Below are positions 17,312-25,775 of a stretch of 64,000 nucleotides of DNA, one piece after another. A model generated the notes under the pieces. The model ran no database searches. It had not been told where the DNA came from and saw only the letters and a list, made by a program, of their open reading frames with translations. The position numbers and the translations under genes were made by a program. How positions within the stretch are numbered: position 1 is the stretch's first letter; each line of letters starts with the position of its first letter. This DNA is from Actinobacillus indolicus (GTDB lineage: Bacteria; Pseudomonadota; Gammaproteobacteria; Enterobacterales; Pasteurellaceae): the NCBI RefSeq assembly GCF_004519515.1, contig NZ_CP038145.1, forward strand, positions 620,001 through 684,000. Reading direction: 5' to 3'.

Positions 17312-18067
17312 TTATCCAATCGCAAACCACAATCTATTTAACTTCTCAATTTCAGGCTGATATTCCACCATTTTAGCTATACAAGCGGTGGGATCGAAGC
17401 CTGATTTTGCAAAATAGCGTGCTAAGAAAAACGCCTTTTGTTCCGCAGACAAAGGATTGTTATGAAAAAGCAACGCTAATTCCAAAGCAGGATCGGAGAT
17501 CGCCGCATATTCCCAATCAATCAAAAAGAGTTTTTCATCTTGTTCGACTAAATTTGCAAGATGAATATCGTGATGGCAAATAGCTTGTTTATAAGGGCTG
17601 ATTTGCTGAAAAGGGGGCGTGAAGTTTAAGCTGTTTTGCGTTTCAAGCGGTAAGTTTTTCCATAAGAATTGGCAACGTTCGGCAAGATTTAGGGTTGTCA
17701 ATTTTTGCGTAGAACACACCGCTTGCCAATCAAAGCGATGTAAACAGGCTAGTTGGTCAGCTAATTTTTCGAGTAAAGGTTGGCTAAAATGGCTAGGTGT
17801 TTTCCCATCAATCCAAGATAACAAGGCAGATGTTTTGTTAGCATAAATAACCTTAGGGGCGAAACCGAGTGGCTCAATTAGTCGCAAAAAAGCGACTTCT
17901 TGTTGGTAATCAATGCCATAGTCGGTGGCTCGTTGGGTTTGAGAACGTAAAACGTAACGCTCGCCATTGGCTAATTCGACCAAATGACTACAAGCGGTTA
18001 GCCCTGCTAATTTTGTGACAGAACTGACCGCTTGTTGTTGCTGTTGTTCAAGCCATTGAAGTGCCAT
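17312..18067 (-). CDS. thiK: Thiamine kinase-like phosphotransferase
   Basis: 251 residues of the aminoglycoside phosphotransferase/choline kinase fold. The catalytic loop is CHHDIHLANLV (164-173; aspartate D167) and the metal-binding DFG-like site is FLIDWEYA (D184). In E. coli, ThiK (YcfN) salvages thiamine and sits close to ycfL and hinT. The order hinT-ycfL-thiK is kept here, but lpoB is missing between ycfL and thiK and nagZ is not next door. It shares one base with ycfL. Three uptake-signal cores, one imperfect, lie within the gene and encode QAV (residues 12-14), TAC (24-26) and QAV (115-117). The substrate is inferred from synteny. Confidence 0.75.
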   Translation of the reverse strand: MALQWLEQQQQQAVSSVTKLAGLTACSHLVELANGERYVLRSQTQRATDYGIDYQQEVAFLRLIEPLGFAPKVIYANKTSALLSWIDGKTPSHFSQPLLEKLADQLACLHRFDWQAVCSTQKLTTLNLAERCQFLWKNLPLETQNSLNFTPPFQQISPYKQAICHHDIHLANLVEQDEKLFLIDWEYAAISDPALELALLFHNNPLSAEQKAFFLARYFAKSGFDPTACIAKMVEYQPEIEKLNRLWFAIG

Positions 18068-18435
18068 TATCGCTGAAAACGTAAGTAAAAACGGTAGTTT
18101 TCACTTTCAGGGGTTGGCTTGTCTAAAGCAATTCTTTGGCGTTGTTTAGCCTCAAGGAACAAATGTTGCCAAGGCGATGTTTCTTCACCGTTCAAGGTCT
18201 GCGTCACGCCCATTTTGTCGTACCAAAACAGCTTATAGCTTAAATGCAAAGGGTGTTCACTTTTATTAAATACCGCAAGTTCATCTGATTTTGCGACAAC
18301 CTCCGTGATCTCTGCGACATTGGCTTCGATATTAACAATCGGCGTTGTGCCTGATGGCAGATAGCTTGGCGGATTTGATGCGCAAGCGGTCAGAAATACG
18401 CTTAATAGTGCAACAAGAGAAAAAGAGAATTTCAT
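18067..18435 (-). CDS. ycfL: YcfL-family lipoprotein
   Basis: 122 residues. The lipoprotein signal peptide ends in the lipobox LTAC with C18 (MKFSFSLVALLSVFLTACAS). The remainder is a small beta-rich domain (HLSYKLFWYDKMGVTQTLNG) as in YcfL/DUF1425 proteins. Function is unknown. Its place between hinT and thiK matches enterobacteria. Thr-Ala-Cys of the lipobox is written by an imperfect uptake signal (GCAAGCGGT, 18382-18390, on the plus strand). It starts 1 bp after the hinT stop codon. Confidence 0.8.
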   Translation of the reverse strand: MKFSFSLVALLSVFLTACASNPPSYLPSGTTPIVNIEANVAEITEVVAKSDELAVFNKSEHPLHLSYKLFWYDKMGVTQTLNGEETSPWQHLFLEAKQRQRIALDKPTPESENYRFYLRFQR

Positions 18436-18436
18436 C

Positions 18437-18796
18437 TTATTTCGCCAACATTTTACCTAACGGCTCACCGCCAACAAGGTGCATATGGATATGGAACACT
18501 TCTTGTCCGCCGTGTTTATTACAGTTCATAATCAAGCGATAGCCGTCTTCTGCAATGCCTTCTTCTTTGGCAATTTTCGCAGCAACAGTAAATAAACGAC
18601 CAAGAGCTTGTTCATCTTCCACAGTAACGTGATTAACTGTTGGAATAAATTTGTTTGGAATAATTAAAATGTGGGTTTTCGCCTGTGGAGCAATATCACG
18701 GAATGCAGTGACAAGCTCATCTTGATACACGATTGCCGCAGGGATCTCTTTACGGATAATTTTGCTGAAAATAGTTTCTTCGTAGTTGGTTAGCAT
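18437..18796 (-). CDS. hinT: HIT-family purine nucleoside phosphoramidase HinT
   Basis: 119 residues, the same length as E. coli HinT. The histidine triad HIHMH lies at residues 102-106. The N-terminal part reads ETIFSKIIRKEIPAAIVYQD, almost the E. coli sequence as I recall it. It hydrolyses AMP-lysine-type phosphoramidates in the cytoplasm. First gene of a tight leftward trio with ycfL and thiK. An inverted uptake-signal pair lies upstream. Confidence 0.95.
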   Translation of the reverse strand: MLTNYEETIFSKIIRKEIPAAIVYQDELVTAFRDIAPQAKTHILIIPNKFIPTVNHVTVEDEQALGRLFTVAAKIAKEEGIAEDGYRLIMNCNKHGGQEVFHIHMHLVGGEPLGKMLAK

Positions 18797-18819
18797 AATG
18801 TTTCCTTATATAAATGTTG

Positions 18820-18885
18820 TAAGCGGTAGGATTGTCCAACTTTTTTGCAAATTTTGCAAAGTTTTCTGCAAATCTGACCGCTTGT
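18820..18885. repeat. Inverted pair of DNA-uptake signals between hinT and the methyltransferase gene
   Basis: TAAGCGGT (18820-18827, imperfect) and ACCGCTTGT (18877-18885) flank TTTTGCAAATTTTGCAAAG. The pair fills most of the gap after the gene at 18891-19334. Confidence 0.7.
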
Positions 18886-18890
18886 ACTGA

Positions 18891-19334
18891 TTACCATAGC
18901 CAACGAGGGACTTTTTGACAATACTCTTGATAAAATTTCCCAAATTTCTGTTCTAAAATCCGTTCTTCTGGCTCAATTTGAAAACGAGTAATGTAAGCAA
19001 TAAATCCCCACACGACAAGCAATGCGAACGCATTTCCTAACCAAAATGCCCAAGCAGATAGTAGACTCACTATCCCTAAATACATCGGATTTCGACTAAA
19101 GCGGTAAACGCCTTGTGTTGTTAAAGTTGAGGCTTTATTGGGTTCAAGCGGATTGATTGTCGTCTTATTTTGCCAAAAAGCCCACAATGCAGAGAGATCA
19201 ACACTCACTCCAAATATAAAACAGATTATCGCAAAGCTTTGATAAACCCAATTTGGATTGGCATAGTTTGGCAGAAAATAGATTATTGTTGCACAAATCA
19301 ATGCAACAAAGGGCGGAGGAAGTTTGAGTTCCAT
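18891..19334 (-). CDS. Isoprenylcysteine carboxyl methyltransferase-like membrane protein
   Basis: 147 residues with four hydrophobic spans. The C-terminal half has the ICMT/PEMT family marks: GVYRFSRNPMYLGI and then EPEERILEQKFGKFYQEYC with VPRW at the end. These form the S-adenosylmethionine site in characterised relatives. Bacterial members usually lack a known substrate, so methylation of a lipid or small molecule at the inner membrane is only likely. It stands alone, leftward. Confidence 0.8.
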   Translation of the reverse strand: MELKLPPPFVALICATIIYFLPNYANPNWVYQSFAIICFIFGVSVDLSALWAFWQNKTTINPLEPNKASTLTTQGVYRFSRNPMYLGIVSLLSAWAFWLGNAFALLVVWGFIAYITRFQIEPEERILEQKFGKFYQEYCQKVPRWLW

Positions 19335-19386
19335 ATTTTTATCTCACTAAATCAATCGTGGAATTAGCTTAGTTAAAAATGTATAA

Positions 19387-19410
19387 GGGACACACTCCGT
19401 GTGTCCCTAC
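19387..19410. repeat. Single REP-like hairpin after kdsA
   Basis: GGGACACAC-TCC-GTGTGTCCC followed by TAC, so that read on the minus strand it begins GTAGGG. It resembles one unit of the type A pairs in the mal locus, but with a 9-bp stem of its own and no partner. It lies nine bases after the kdsA stop codon on the transcribed strand and may help end that transcript. Confidence 0.7.
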
Positions 19411-19418
19411 AAGTGAAC

Positions 19419-20273
19419 TTAATTAGACGTATCAATCTCTTCAAAAGATTTTACGAGATCATCAATCGCTTTCATTTGTGAAACAAAGGCTTCTAATTTA
19501 GAAAGTGGCAATGCTGATGGACCATCACATTTAGCATTTTTCGGGTCTGGGTGGGCTTCTAGGAATAGACCAGCCAAACCAATCGCCATACCTGCACGAG
19601 CTAGTTCAGTCACTTGATCACGGCGACCGCCTGACGCAGCACCAAATGGGTCACGGCATTGTAATGAATGGGTGACATCAAAGATCACAGGGCAACCTTT
19701 TGACACTTTTTTCATGACGTTAAAACCAAGCATATCCACGACTAAGTTATCGTAACCAAAGTTCGTGCCACGGTCACATAAAATCACTTTGTCGTTACCG
19801 CACTCTTCGATTTTTTCCACGATATTTCCCATTTGCCCTGGGCTTAAAAATTGTGGTTTTTTCACATTGATAACCGCACCTGTGCGAGCCATTGCTTCGA
19901 CTAAATCTGTTTGACGAGCAAGGAATGCTGGTAGCTGGATAATATCCACTACCTCTGCAACTGGCTGGCATTGATAGATTTCGTGTACGTCAGTGATAAT
20001 TTTGACACCGAAAGTATCTTTCAATTCTTGGAAAATTTTTAAACCTTCTTCCATACCTGGTCCACGATAAGAGTGGATAGATGAGCGGTTTGCTTTATCG
20101 AAAGAAGCCTTAAAGACATACGGCACGCCTAATTTTTGCGTAACTTCGACATATTTTTCACAGACTTGCATTGCCATATCACGGCTTTCAAGTACGTTCA
20201 TTCCCCCGAATAATACGAAAGGTTTGTTATTTGCAATGTCGATATTGCCGAGAGTGATTGTTTTTTGTTGCAT
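19419..20273 (-). CDS. kdsA: KDO-8-phosphate synthase (3-deoxy-8-phosphooctulonate synthase)
   Basis: Condenses phosphoenolpyruvate with arabinose 5-phosphate to KDO 8-phosphate for lipopolysaccharide core. 284 residues, as in E. coli. Conserved stretches are FGGMNVLESRDMAM, KASFDKANRSS, IQLPAFLARQTDL, DVTHSLQ and the final GLFLEAHPDPKNAKCDGPSA. The partner phosphatase kdsC lies about 15 kb away at 34908. It ends the leftward prfA-prmC-sirB1-kdsA group, 24 bp after sirB1. Confidence 0.96.
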   Translation of the reverse strand: MQQKTITLGNIDIANNKPFVLFGGMNVLESRDMAMQVCEKYVEVTQKLGVPYVFKASFDKANRSSIHSYRGPGMEEGLKIFQELKDTFGVKIITDVHEIYQCQPVAEVVDIIQLPAFLARQTDLVEAMARTGAVINVKKPQFLSPGQMGNIVEKIEECGNDKVILCDRGTNFGYDNLVVDMLGFNVMKKVSKGCPVIFDVTHSLQCRDPFGAASGGRRDQVTELARAGMAIGLAGLFLEAHPDPKNAKCDGPSALPLSKLEAFVSQMKAIDDLVKSFEEIDTSN

Positions 20274-20297
20274 AAAGTATCCTTGTTTAAATTAAAA

Positions 20298-21164
20298 TTA
20301 GTGTACTACACTTGCCTTACTCTGTTTCTCAAGCCCTGCAATTTCAAGTTTTAACATCATTGCAGACGGATCGTCTGGGCATTGATCGATAAAGTAGCTT
20401 AAATCATCAAAAGCGGCTTGATAGCAATCCATACTCGCTAAAATCATCCCACGATCACGGATTTCATAGGGATCTTCAGGGCTAATGGTTAAACGATATT
20501 CGATTAAACGCAGTGCTTCTTCATATTTGCCTTCACGGGTTAAAGCCATTTTAAATACCGTTTCTAACCGCTCTAATAGCTCATCTTCTTCCGCAATACG
20601 CAAATACTCTTGGCTTAATTCTACGCCGTAGCCCATTTCCCCTTCGAGCCATTTATCTAATTTTTCACGGTCTAACTCAGAGCCGTCCCACGGATTGATA
20701 AATTTCACCTCCGTTCTGCCTTGCTCATTTTTCAATTCAGCACGTAAAATTAATTGTGTCGGGAAATTGACGGGGTACAAGGGTAAATTCAGTGAAGCCG
20801 CCAAATAAAGCACCACTGCCCCTAAAGAGACCGGCATTCCACGATGTTTACGAATCACCCGATTAATCAATAAGTTATCCGTATAGAAATACTCGGCGTG
20901 ATGACAATGAAAGCCCCACTCTTGATAAACTAGGGTTAATAGTTGGTTCAAACGCTCTGCATCTGTTTCCCCATTCACATCATAGCGAGCTTTTTTGACA
21001 AGTGCCGACATCAAGCCTAACACTTGCGGTTCAGACAGGCTATCATCAATCATCAAGGTTAAACGAACTAACTCACGGTAAAGAAATTTCTGAAGCTGAA
21101 CTTTACTCACCACGCTTTTGGGCTTTTTAATCTCTTGGAAAATATCGTTAATTATGTTGTCCAT
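20298..21164 (-). CDS. sirB1: SirB1/YchA-family transglutaminase-like and TPR protein
   Basis: 288 residues. The central part, with RGMPVSLGAVVLYLAA and NPWDG, is the transglutaminase-like SirB1 domain. The C-terminal part (about 200-280) has two TPR-like helical repeats (EEALRLIEYRLTISPEDPYE and AFDDLSYFIDQCPDDPSAMM). Biochemical function is unknown. The order prfA-prmC-sirB1-kdsA matches E. coli, except that sirB2 (ychQ) is absent between prmC and sirB1. The start overlaps the end of the prmC fusion by 13 bp, which suggests translational coupling. Confidence 0.85.
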   Translation of the reverse strand: MDNIINDIFQEIKKPKSVVSKVQLQKFLYRELVRLTLMIDDSLSEPQVLGLMSALVKKARYDVNGETDAERLNQLLTLVYQEWGFHCHHAEYFYTDNLLINRVIRKHRGMPVSLGAVVLYLAASLNLPLYPVNFPTQLILRAELKNEQGRTEVKFINPWDGSELDREKLDKWLEGEMGYGVELSQEYLRIAEEDELLERLETVFKMALTREGKYEEALRLIEYRLTISPEDPYEIRDRGMILASMDCYQAAFDDLSYFIDQCPDDPSAMMLKLEIAGLEKQSKASVVH

Positions 21165-22402
21165 ATTGCTACTGTTACTCTATCATTACCGCCATAATCT
21201 TGGAATGTGGTGACTGCATTCCATTGATTTTGTTGGAAAATATCTTGAACACTCGCCGCTTGTTGCCAGCCGTGTTCTAACATCAATGCCCCGTTTTGAG
21301 TTAAATAAAGCGGTGCGTTTTGGATAATTTTTTGCAAATCGCTCAGCCCGTTTTGTTCGGCAACCAGTGCGGTTAATGGTTCAAAACGAACATCCCCTTG
21401 TGTTAAATTTTCATCGTCTTTATCAATGTAAGGCGGATTACTCACAATAAGATCAAAGTGTTGATTTTTCAAGGCTTCAAACCAATCGCTTTGTAAAAAG
21501 CGGACATTTTCAAATCCTAATTTCTGGCGATTTTTCTCTGCGAGTTCTACTGCATCGGGCTGTTTATCTATCCCTATAATATCCACTTTTTTGCCTAGCT
21601 CACTTGCTAATGCTAAAGCAATCGCCCCTGTGCCAGTGCCTAAATCTAAAATATGCAATTTTTCTTGAGTATCTAACCGCTTGTGTACCCATTCTAACGC
21701 AACTTCTACCAAGCGTTCTGTATCAGGACGGGGAATTAAAGTTGCCGTGGATACCGCCAAAGGTAACGACCAAAACTCTTTTTCGCCCAAGATGTATGCC
21801 ATCGGTTCGCCTTTGGCTCGGCGAGCAAGTAGCTCGGCAAGTTGGCGTAGTTCGCTTTCGCTCAGTTCCGTTTCAGCAAAAGCAAAAATTGCAGATTTTG
21901 AACGTTTTGTTACCGCTTGTAGCAGAATGTTGGCATCGGCTTTGGCGTTTAAAAACGGATCTTGTGATGCGTTTTCAAGTAAGGTTTGTTCGGCAAAGGT
22001 GAGCCATTGTTGGTAGGTTTTACTAAAAATCTTCACCACTTCAAAACGTTCACATACGAGCTCAAATTCATCACTAATCGGTTGATTTAATTGTTGGCTA
22101 AAAAAATGTTGATGTGCCGATTTCCATTCTTCCAAAGAGCCTTCACCTTCTGCAACTGCAAAGGCTTCAGATACCTTGCCTAAGGTATTAAAAGTCACTT
22201 CTGTCAATTTTATTATCACTAAAGGCTGATTTTGGCTATCTAAAATAGTATGCAATTCATCTTGAACAGGATATTTATCTCCATTTTCAAGGGAATAGAA
22301 TATTTTGCCTGAACAAGTCGCTGTTTTTTTACCAGACAGAACCAATGTGGCTAAATAATTTGGTGTGGTGCCGAATTGCCATTGTGAGTGAATTTGAGCC
22401 AT
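21152..22402 (-). CDS. prmC: ASCH domain fused to release-factor glutamine methyltransferase PrmC
   Basis: 416 residues, against about 277-300 for ordinary PrmC. Residues 128-416 are a full PrmC: the helical N-domain begins TYQQWL (E. coli begins MEYQHWL), the SAM-binding motif is DLGTGTGA (253-260) and the catalytic NPPY is at 322-325. PrmC methylates the GGQ glutamine of release factors RF1 and RF2. Residues 1-125 are a complete ASCH domain with GKKTATCSGK (24-33) and AEGEGSLEEWKSAHQHFF (84-101), an RNA-linked fold. The two join without a linker and without a stop codon or frameshift. A GTG at 22036-22034 could start PrmC alone, but no clear ribosome-binding site precedes it. It follows prfA by 42 bp. 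Confidence 0.88.
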   Translation of the reverse strand: MAQIHSQWQFGTTPNYLATLVLSGKKTATCSGKIFYSLENGDKYPVQDELHTILDSQNQPLVIIKLTEVTFNTLGKVSEAFAVAEGEGSLEEWKSAHQHFFSQQLNQPISDEFELVCERFEVVKIFSKTYQQWLTFAEQTLLENASQDPFLNAKADANILLQAVTKRSKSAIFAFAETELSESELRQLAELLARRAKGEPMAYILGEKEFWSLPLAVSTATLIPRPDTERLVEVALEWVHKRLDTQEKLHILDLGTGTGAIALALASELGKKVDIIGIDKQPDAVELAEKNRQKLGFENVRFLQSDWFEALKNQHFDLIVSNPPYIDKDDENLTQGDVRFEPLTALVAEQNGLSDLQKIIQNAPLYLTQNGALMLEHGWQQAASVQDIFQQNQWNAVTTFQDYGGNDRVTVAIWTT

Positions 22403-22444
22403 AGAGAATATCTCGATATGGGGATTTCTCCCCCTAAGAACAGA

Positions 22445-23527
22445 TTAATTCTGATCCGACAACGCAGCCAACTGATCCGCTTGATATTCGGTAATAATCG
22501 GTTGGATTAATTCATCAATTTTGCCATTCATCACTTCATCTAAACGGTAAACGGTTAAGTTAATGCGGTGATCGGTTACACGCCCTTGTGGGTAGTTGTA
22601 AGTACGGATTTTGTCTGAACGGTCGCCCGAGCCAAGTAGGTTACGGCGAGTATCCGCTTGCTCTTGTGCTTGTTTTTCTTTCTCAACTTGAACAATGCGT
22701 GAAGCAAGTACCGCAAGTGCTTTGGCTTTGTTTTTGTGTTGTGAACGCTCGTCTTGGCACTCTACCACAATGCCTGTCGGAATGTGGGTGATACGCACCG
22801 CAGAGTCGGTGGTATTAACGTGCTGACCACCTGCCCCTGATGAACGGTAGGTATCAATACGCAGATCCGCTGGGTTGATTTCCGGCATTTCACTTTCTGG
22901 TAATTCAGGCATTACTGCGACCGTACAAGCGGAAGTGTGAATACGCCCTTGTGATTCGGTTTTTGGTACACGTTGTACACGGTGACCGCCCGACTCAAAT
23001 TTGAGCTGTCCATAAACGCCTTCACCACTGATTTTAACGATAATCTCTTTATATCCGCCTTGTTCGCTTTCGTTAGCACTTAATTCTTCAATTCTCCAGC
23101 GTTTGCTTTCTGCATAACGGCTGTACATACGGTATAAATCGCCAGCAAAAATACCCGCTTCATCACCGCCTGTTCCAGCACGGATTTCAAGGAAGCAGTT
23201 ATATTCATCATTCGGATCTTTCGGTAGTAATAAGATTTGTAAGTTTTGCTCAAGTTGCTCGATCTCGGTTTTATTTGCTTCGATCTCTTCAGCTGCCATA
23301 TCTTTCATGTCCGGATCATCAAGCAAAATCTGTGCTTCTTCGATGTCGCTATGTAATTTCTTCCAACGATTAAAGGTACTAACTACTTCTTCCAATTGAG
23401 AGTACTCTTTGGAATAAGCACGGAATTTTTCTTGATCGCTGATGATTGTTGCATCGCCCAATAAGGCTTGTAGCTCTTCGTGGCGTTCGCTTAGGCTGTC
23501 TAGTTTATTAATAATAGATGCTTTCAT
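22445..23527 (-). CDS. prfA: Peptide chain release factor 1
   Basis: 360 residues, as in E. coli RF1. The GGQ motif that triggers peptide release is at 233-235 (GAGGQHVNTTDS). The stop-codon recognition tripeptide is of the RF1 type PxT (P188-K-T190 in RVPKTESQGRIHTSA). It reads UAA and UAG. The GGQ glutamine is the target of PrmC, encoded by the next gene. First gene of the leftward prfA-prmC-sirB1-kdsA run. Confidence 0.97.
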   Translation of the reverse strand: MKASIINKLDSLSERHEELQALLGDATIISDQEKFRAYSKEYSQLEEVVSTFNRWKKLHSDIEEAQILLDDPDMKDMAAEEIEANKTEIEQLEQNLQILLLPKDPNDEYNCFLEIRAGTGGDEAGIFAGDLYRMYSRYAESKRWRIEELSANESEQGGYKEIIVKISGEGVYGQLKFESGGHRVQRVPKTESQGRIHTSACTVAVMPELPESEMPEINPADLRIDTYRSSGAGGQHVNTTDSAVRITHIPTGIVVECQDERSQHKNKAKALAVLASRIVQVEKEKQAQEQADTRRNLLGSGDRSDKIRTYNYPQGRVTDHRINLTVYRLDEVMNGKIDELIQPIITEYQADQLAALSDQN

Positions 23528-23593
23528 GTCTTGTTTATCTGTATTTCAAATATCGCTATTGTAACGGAAAATCACAATCTGATAAACGCAAAA

Positions 23594-23614
23594 AGCCTAG
23601 ATATTCTCTAGGCT
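23594..23614 (-). terminator. Terminator of hup
   Basis: AGCCTAGA-TATTC-TCTAGGCT (8-bp stem). On the minus strand it is followed by TTTTTGCG. It lies 26 bp after the hup stop codon and separates hup from prfA. Confidence 0.85.
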
Positions 23615-23640
23615 CTTCAGCAATATATGCGGTAAAGAAA

Positions 23641-23913
23641 TTATTTTACTAAATCTTTTAATGCTTTACCTGCAACGAATGCTGGTACGTTAGCTGCTGG
23701 GATTTCGATTGCTTCGTTAGTTTTTGGGTTACGACCTGTGCGAGCTTTACGGTGATTTACTTTGAAAGTACCGAAACCGATTAGTTGAACTGCATCACCT
23801 TTTTTAAGACTTTCAGAAATTGCTTCCAAAGTCGCTTCTAATGCTGCTTTAGCATCTTTTTTGCTTAATTCAGCTTTTGCTGCAATTGCATCGATTAACT
23901 CAGTTTTGTTCAT
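23641..23913 (-). CDS. hup: DNA-binding protein HU
   Basis: 90 residues of the HU/IHF family. The dimerisation helices begin MNKTELIDAIAAKAELSKKD, and the DNA-binding arm contains GRNPKTNEAIEIPAA with the intercalating proline. It compacts and bends DNA in the nucleoid. Gene order hemE-yjaG-hup matches E. coli hemE-nfi-yjaG-hupA with nfi missing, so this is the hupA counterpart. AGAGGAT stands just upstream of the start, and its own terminator follows. Confidence 0.95.
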   Translation of the reverse strand: MNKTELIDAIAAKAELSKKDAKAALEATLEAISESLKKGDAVQLIGFGTFKVNHRKARTGRNPKTNEAIEIPAANVPAFVAGKALKDLVK

Positions 23914-24051
23914 AGTTTTATCCTCTAAAGATATGATCAGTAAGATGGCATTAAATAGCCTAAATAAAATTGCGTAAATGCGTTGCGTAGCTTAATTCAA
24001 ACCGCCTTATTCTCAAAGTAAATAATGCAAAAATTGTTAGCTAAATCACAC

Positions 24052-24642
24052 TTATTGATTAAAATTTAATCCAATGTTACTAATTCCGCTACTTCTAATC
24101 TCATCTTTTAGCCCTAAAATGAGTTCAATGTCTCTTTCTTCACACTCGTTAAGCAAACGATAAACTTGCCATTGCACATCTAATTCATCTTGAATTTCCG
24201 GGGCATTTTTAAGCTCTTGTTCATTTAAGCTGCGATCTGCTTGTGTTTCTAAATAGGTTGCCACGGTCGAAAGTGAAATTTGGCTAATCTTGATTGCCTG
24301 CTCCAACGTTTCTCCTGCGATAATGCTATGTAAAACTTCCGCTAAGGCGTGGCAGGCATCTTCAGCAGGGAATACGCCGTAAAAATCAAATTCATTCACA
24401 TCAGGAATAATGGCTTCCAATTTTTCGAGTTGGTTCTCAAAATTGATTTTTGCCCCTTTGACAGTCAGATGTTCCCAAACTAAATTGAGAATATTTTGAA
24501 AAGTTTTAGCATCATCTGACCGCTTACTGACCTCGCAAAAGAGTTGAAAGTTAGGCAACATACGTTCGCATAAACACGCCATAAAGGTAAGATGTTGCCA
24601 AGTTTCAAAACGCTCGATACGTTTATGAATAGGGTTTCTCAT
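24052..24642 (-). CDS. yjaG: YjaG-family (DUF416) protein
   Basis: 196 residues, mostly helical, no signal peptide or membrane span. The stretches FMACLCERMLPNFQLFCEVS and FPAEDACHALAEVLHSII match the DUF416 family as I know it. Function unknown. The hemE-yjaG-hup order is shared with E. coli. It begins nine bases after the hemE stop codon, so the two are probably co-transcribed. Confidence 0.8.
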   Translation of the reverse strand: MRNPIHKRIERFETWQHLTFMACLCERMLPNFQLFCEVSKRSDDAKTFQNILNLVWEHLTVKGAKINFENQLEKLEAIIPDVNEFDFYGVFPAEDACHALAEVLHSIIAGETLEQAIKISQISLSTVATYLETQADRSLNEQELKNAPEIQDELDVQWQVYRLLNECEERDIELILGLKDEIRSSGISNIGLNFNQ

Positions 24643-24651
24643 TCGTTATCC

Positions 24652-25716
24652 TTATTTGTGATACTGCTGTGAAAAGGCGTGAATGCTATCCACAAACACT
24701 TTCGGACTTTCTACCGGAACATCTTGGTGGATACCGTGTCCCAGATTGAAGACGTGTCCTGAGCCTTGCCCAAAGCCGGCTAAAATTGCTTTTACTTCTT
24801 GTTCAATACGTTCAGGGCTTGCATAGAGTACGCTTGGATCCATATTGCCTTGCAATGCAACTTTGTGTCCAACACGGCGACGAGCGTCAGCAATATCCAC
24901 CGTCCAGTCTAATCCTACTGCATCACAGCCTGTGTCAGCAATGGCTTCCAACCATAGACCACCGCCTTTCGTGAATAAGGTCACAGGCACTTTTCTACCT
25001 TCATTTTCACGGATTAAGCCATCGACGATTTTGTGCATATAGCGTAAGGAAAATTCGTTATAATCACGGTGTGCCAATACGCCACCCCAAGTATCAAAGA
25101 CCATTACCGACTGAGCACCTGCTTTAATTTGTGCATTCAGGTAAAGAATAACGCTGTCAGCCAGTTTGGCTAACAGAGCGTGTAGCAACGCAGGCTCGGT
25201 ATACATCATTTTTTTGATTTTAGTAAAGGCTTTGCTACTTCCGCCTTCAACCATATAAGTCGCTAATGTCCAAGGGCTACCCGAAAAACCAATTAATGGC
25301 ACTTCGCCTTTTAATTCACGACGAATGGTACGCACAGCGTTCATCACATATTGCAATTCTTGTTCAGGATCAGGAATAGGCAGATGATCGACATCGGCTT
25401 TACGTTCAATTGGACGAGCAAATTTAGGGCCTTCGCCAGCGCCAAAACTTAAACCTAATCCCATGGCATCTGGAATAGTTAATATATCAGAGAATAAAAT
25501 TGCCGCATCTAACGCATAACGACGTAAAGGCTGAATAGTCACTTCGCACGCTAAATCCGCATTGCGACATAACGACATAAAATCCCCTGCTTCTGCACGG
25601 GTCGCCTTATATTCAGGCAAATAACGCCCTGCTTGACGCATCATCCAAACAGGTGTCATATCAACAGGTTCACGCAATAATGCTTTTAAATAACGATCAT
25701 TTTTTAACATTGTCAT
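24652..25716 (-). CDS. hemE: Uroporphyrinogen decarboxylase
   Basis: Removes four carboxyl groups from uroporphyrinogen III to give coproporphyrinogen III in haem synthesis. 354 residues, as in E. coli. The signature PVWMMRQAGRYLPEY near residue 22 holds the conserved arginines; ILFSDILTIPDAMGLGL and the GFSGSPWTLATYMVEG loop are also present. A full haem pathway enzyme suggests haem prototrophy at this step, but the other hem genes are outside the window. Leftward, followed by yjaG. Confidence 0.97.
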   Translation of the reverse strand: MTMLKNDRYLKALLREPVDMTPVWMMRQAGRYLPEYKATRAEAGDFMSLCRNADLACEVTIQPLRRYALDAAILFSDILTIPDAMGLGLSFGAGEGPKFARPIERKADVDHLPIPDPEQELQYVMNAVRTIRRELKGEVPLIGFSGSPWTLATYMVEGGSSKAFTKIKKMMYTEPALLHALLAKLADSVILYLNAQIKAGAQSVMVFDTWGGVLAHRDYNEFSLRYMHKIVDGLIRENEGRKVPVTLFTKGGGLWLEAIADTGCDAVGLDWTVDIADARRRVGHKVALQGNMDPSVLYASPERIEQEVKAILAGFGQGSGHVFNLGHGIHQDVPVESPKVFVDSIHAFSQQYHK

Positions 25717-25738
25717 ACTATTCTCTCAAAATAAAAAT

Positions 25739-25760
25739 GCCCCATCGGGCTTGATAGGGC
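25739..25760 (-). terminator. Terminator of the mutarotase gene
   Basis: On the minus strand GCCCTATC-AAGCCC-GATGGGGC (8-bp stem including one G-U pair) followed by ATTTTTATTTT. It lies between the gene at 25776 and hemE. Confidence 0.8.
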
Positions 25761-25775
25761 AAATCATATCATAAA

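Noticed and set aside
21604..22016. Two overlapping plus-strand frames of 111 and 132 codons opposite prmC
   Set aside because: Both lie fully inside the PrmC part, in different frames, with no family resemblance. Shadows of a long real gene.
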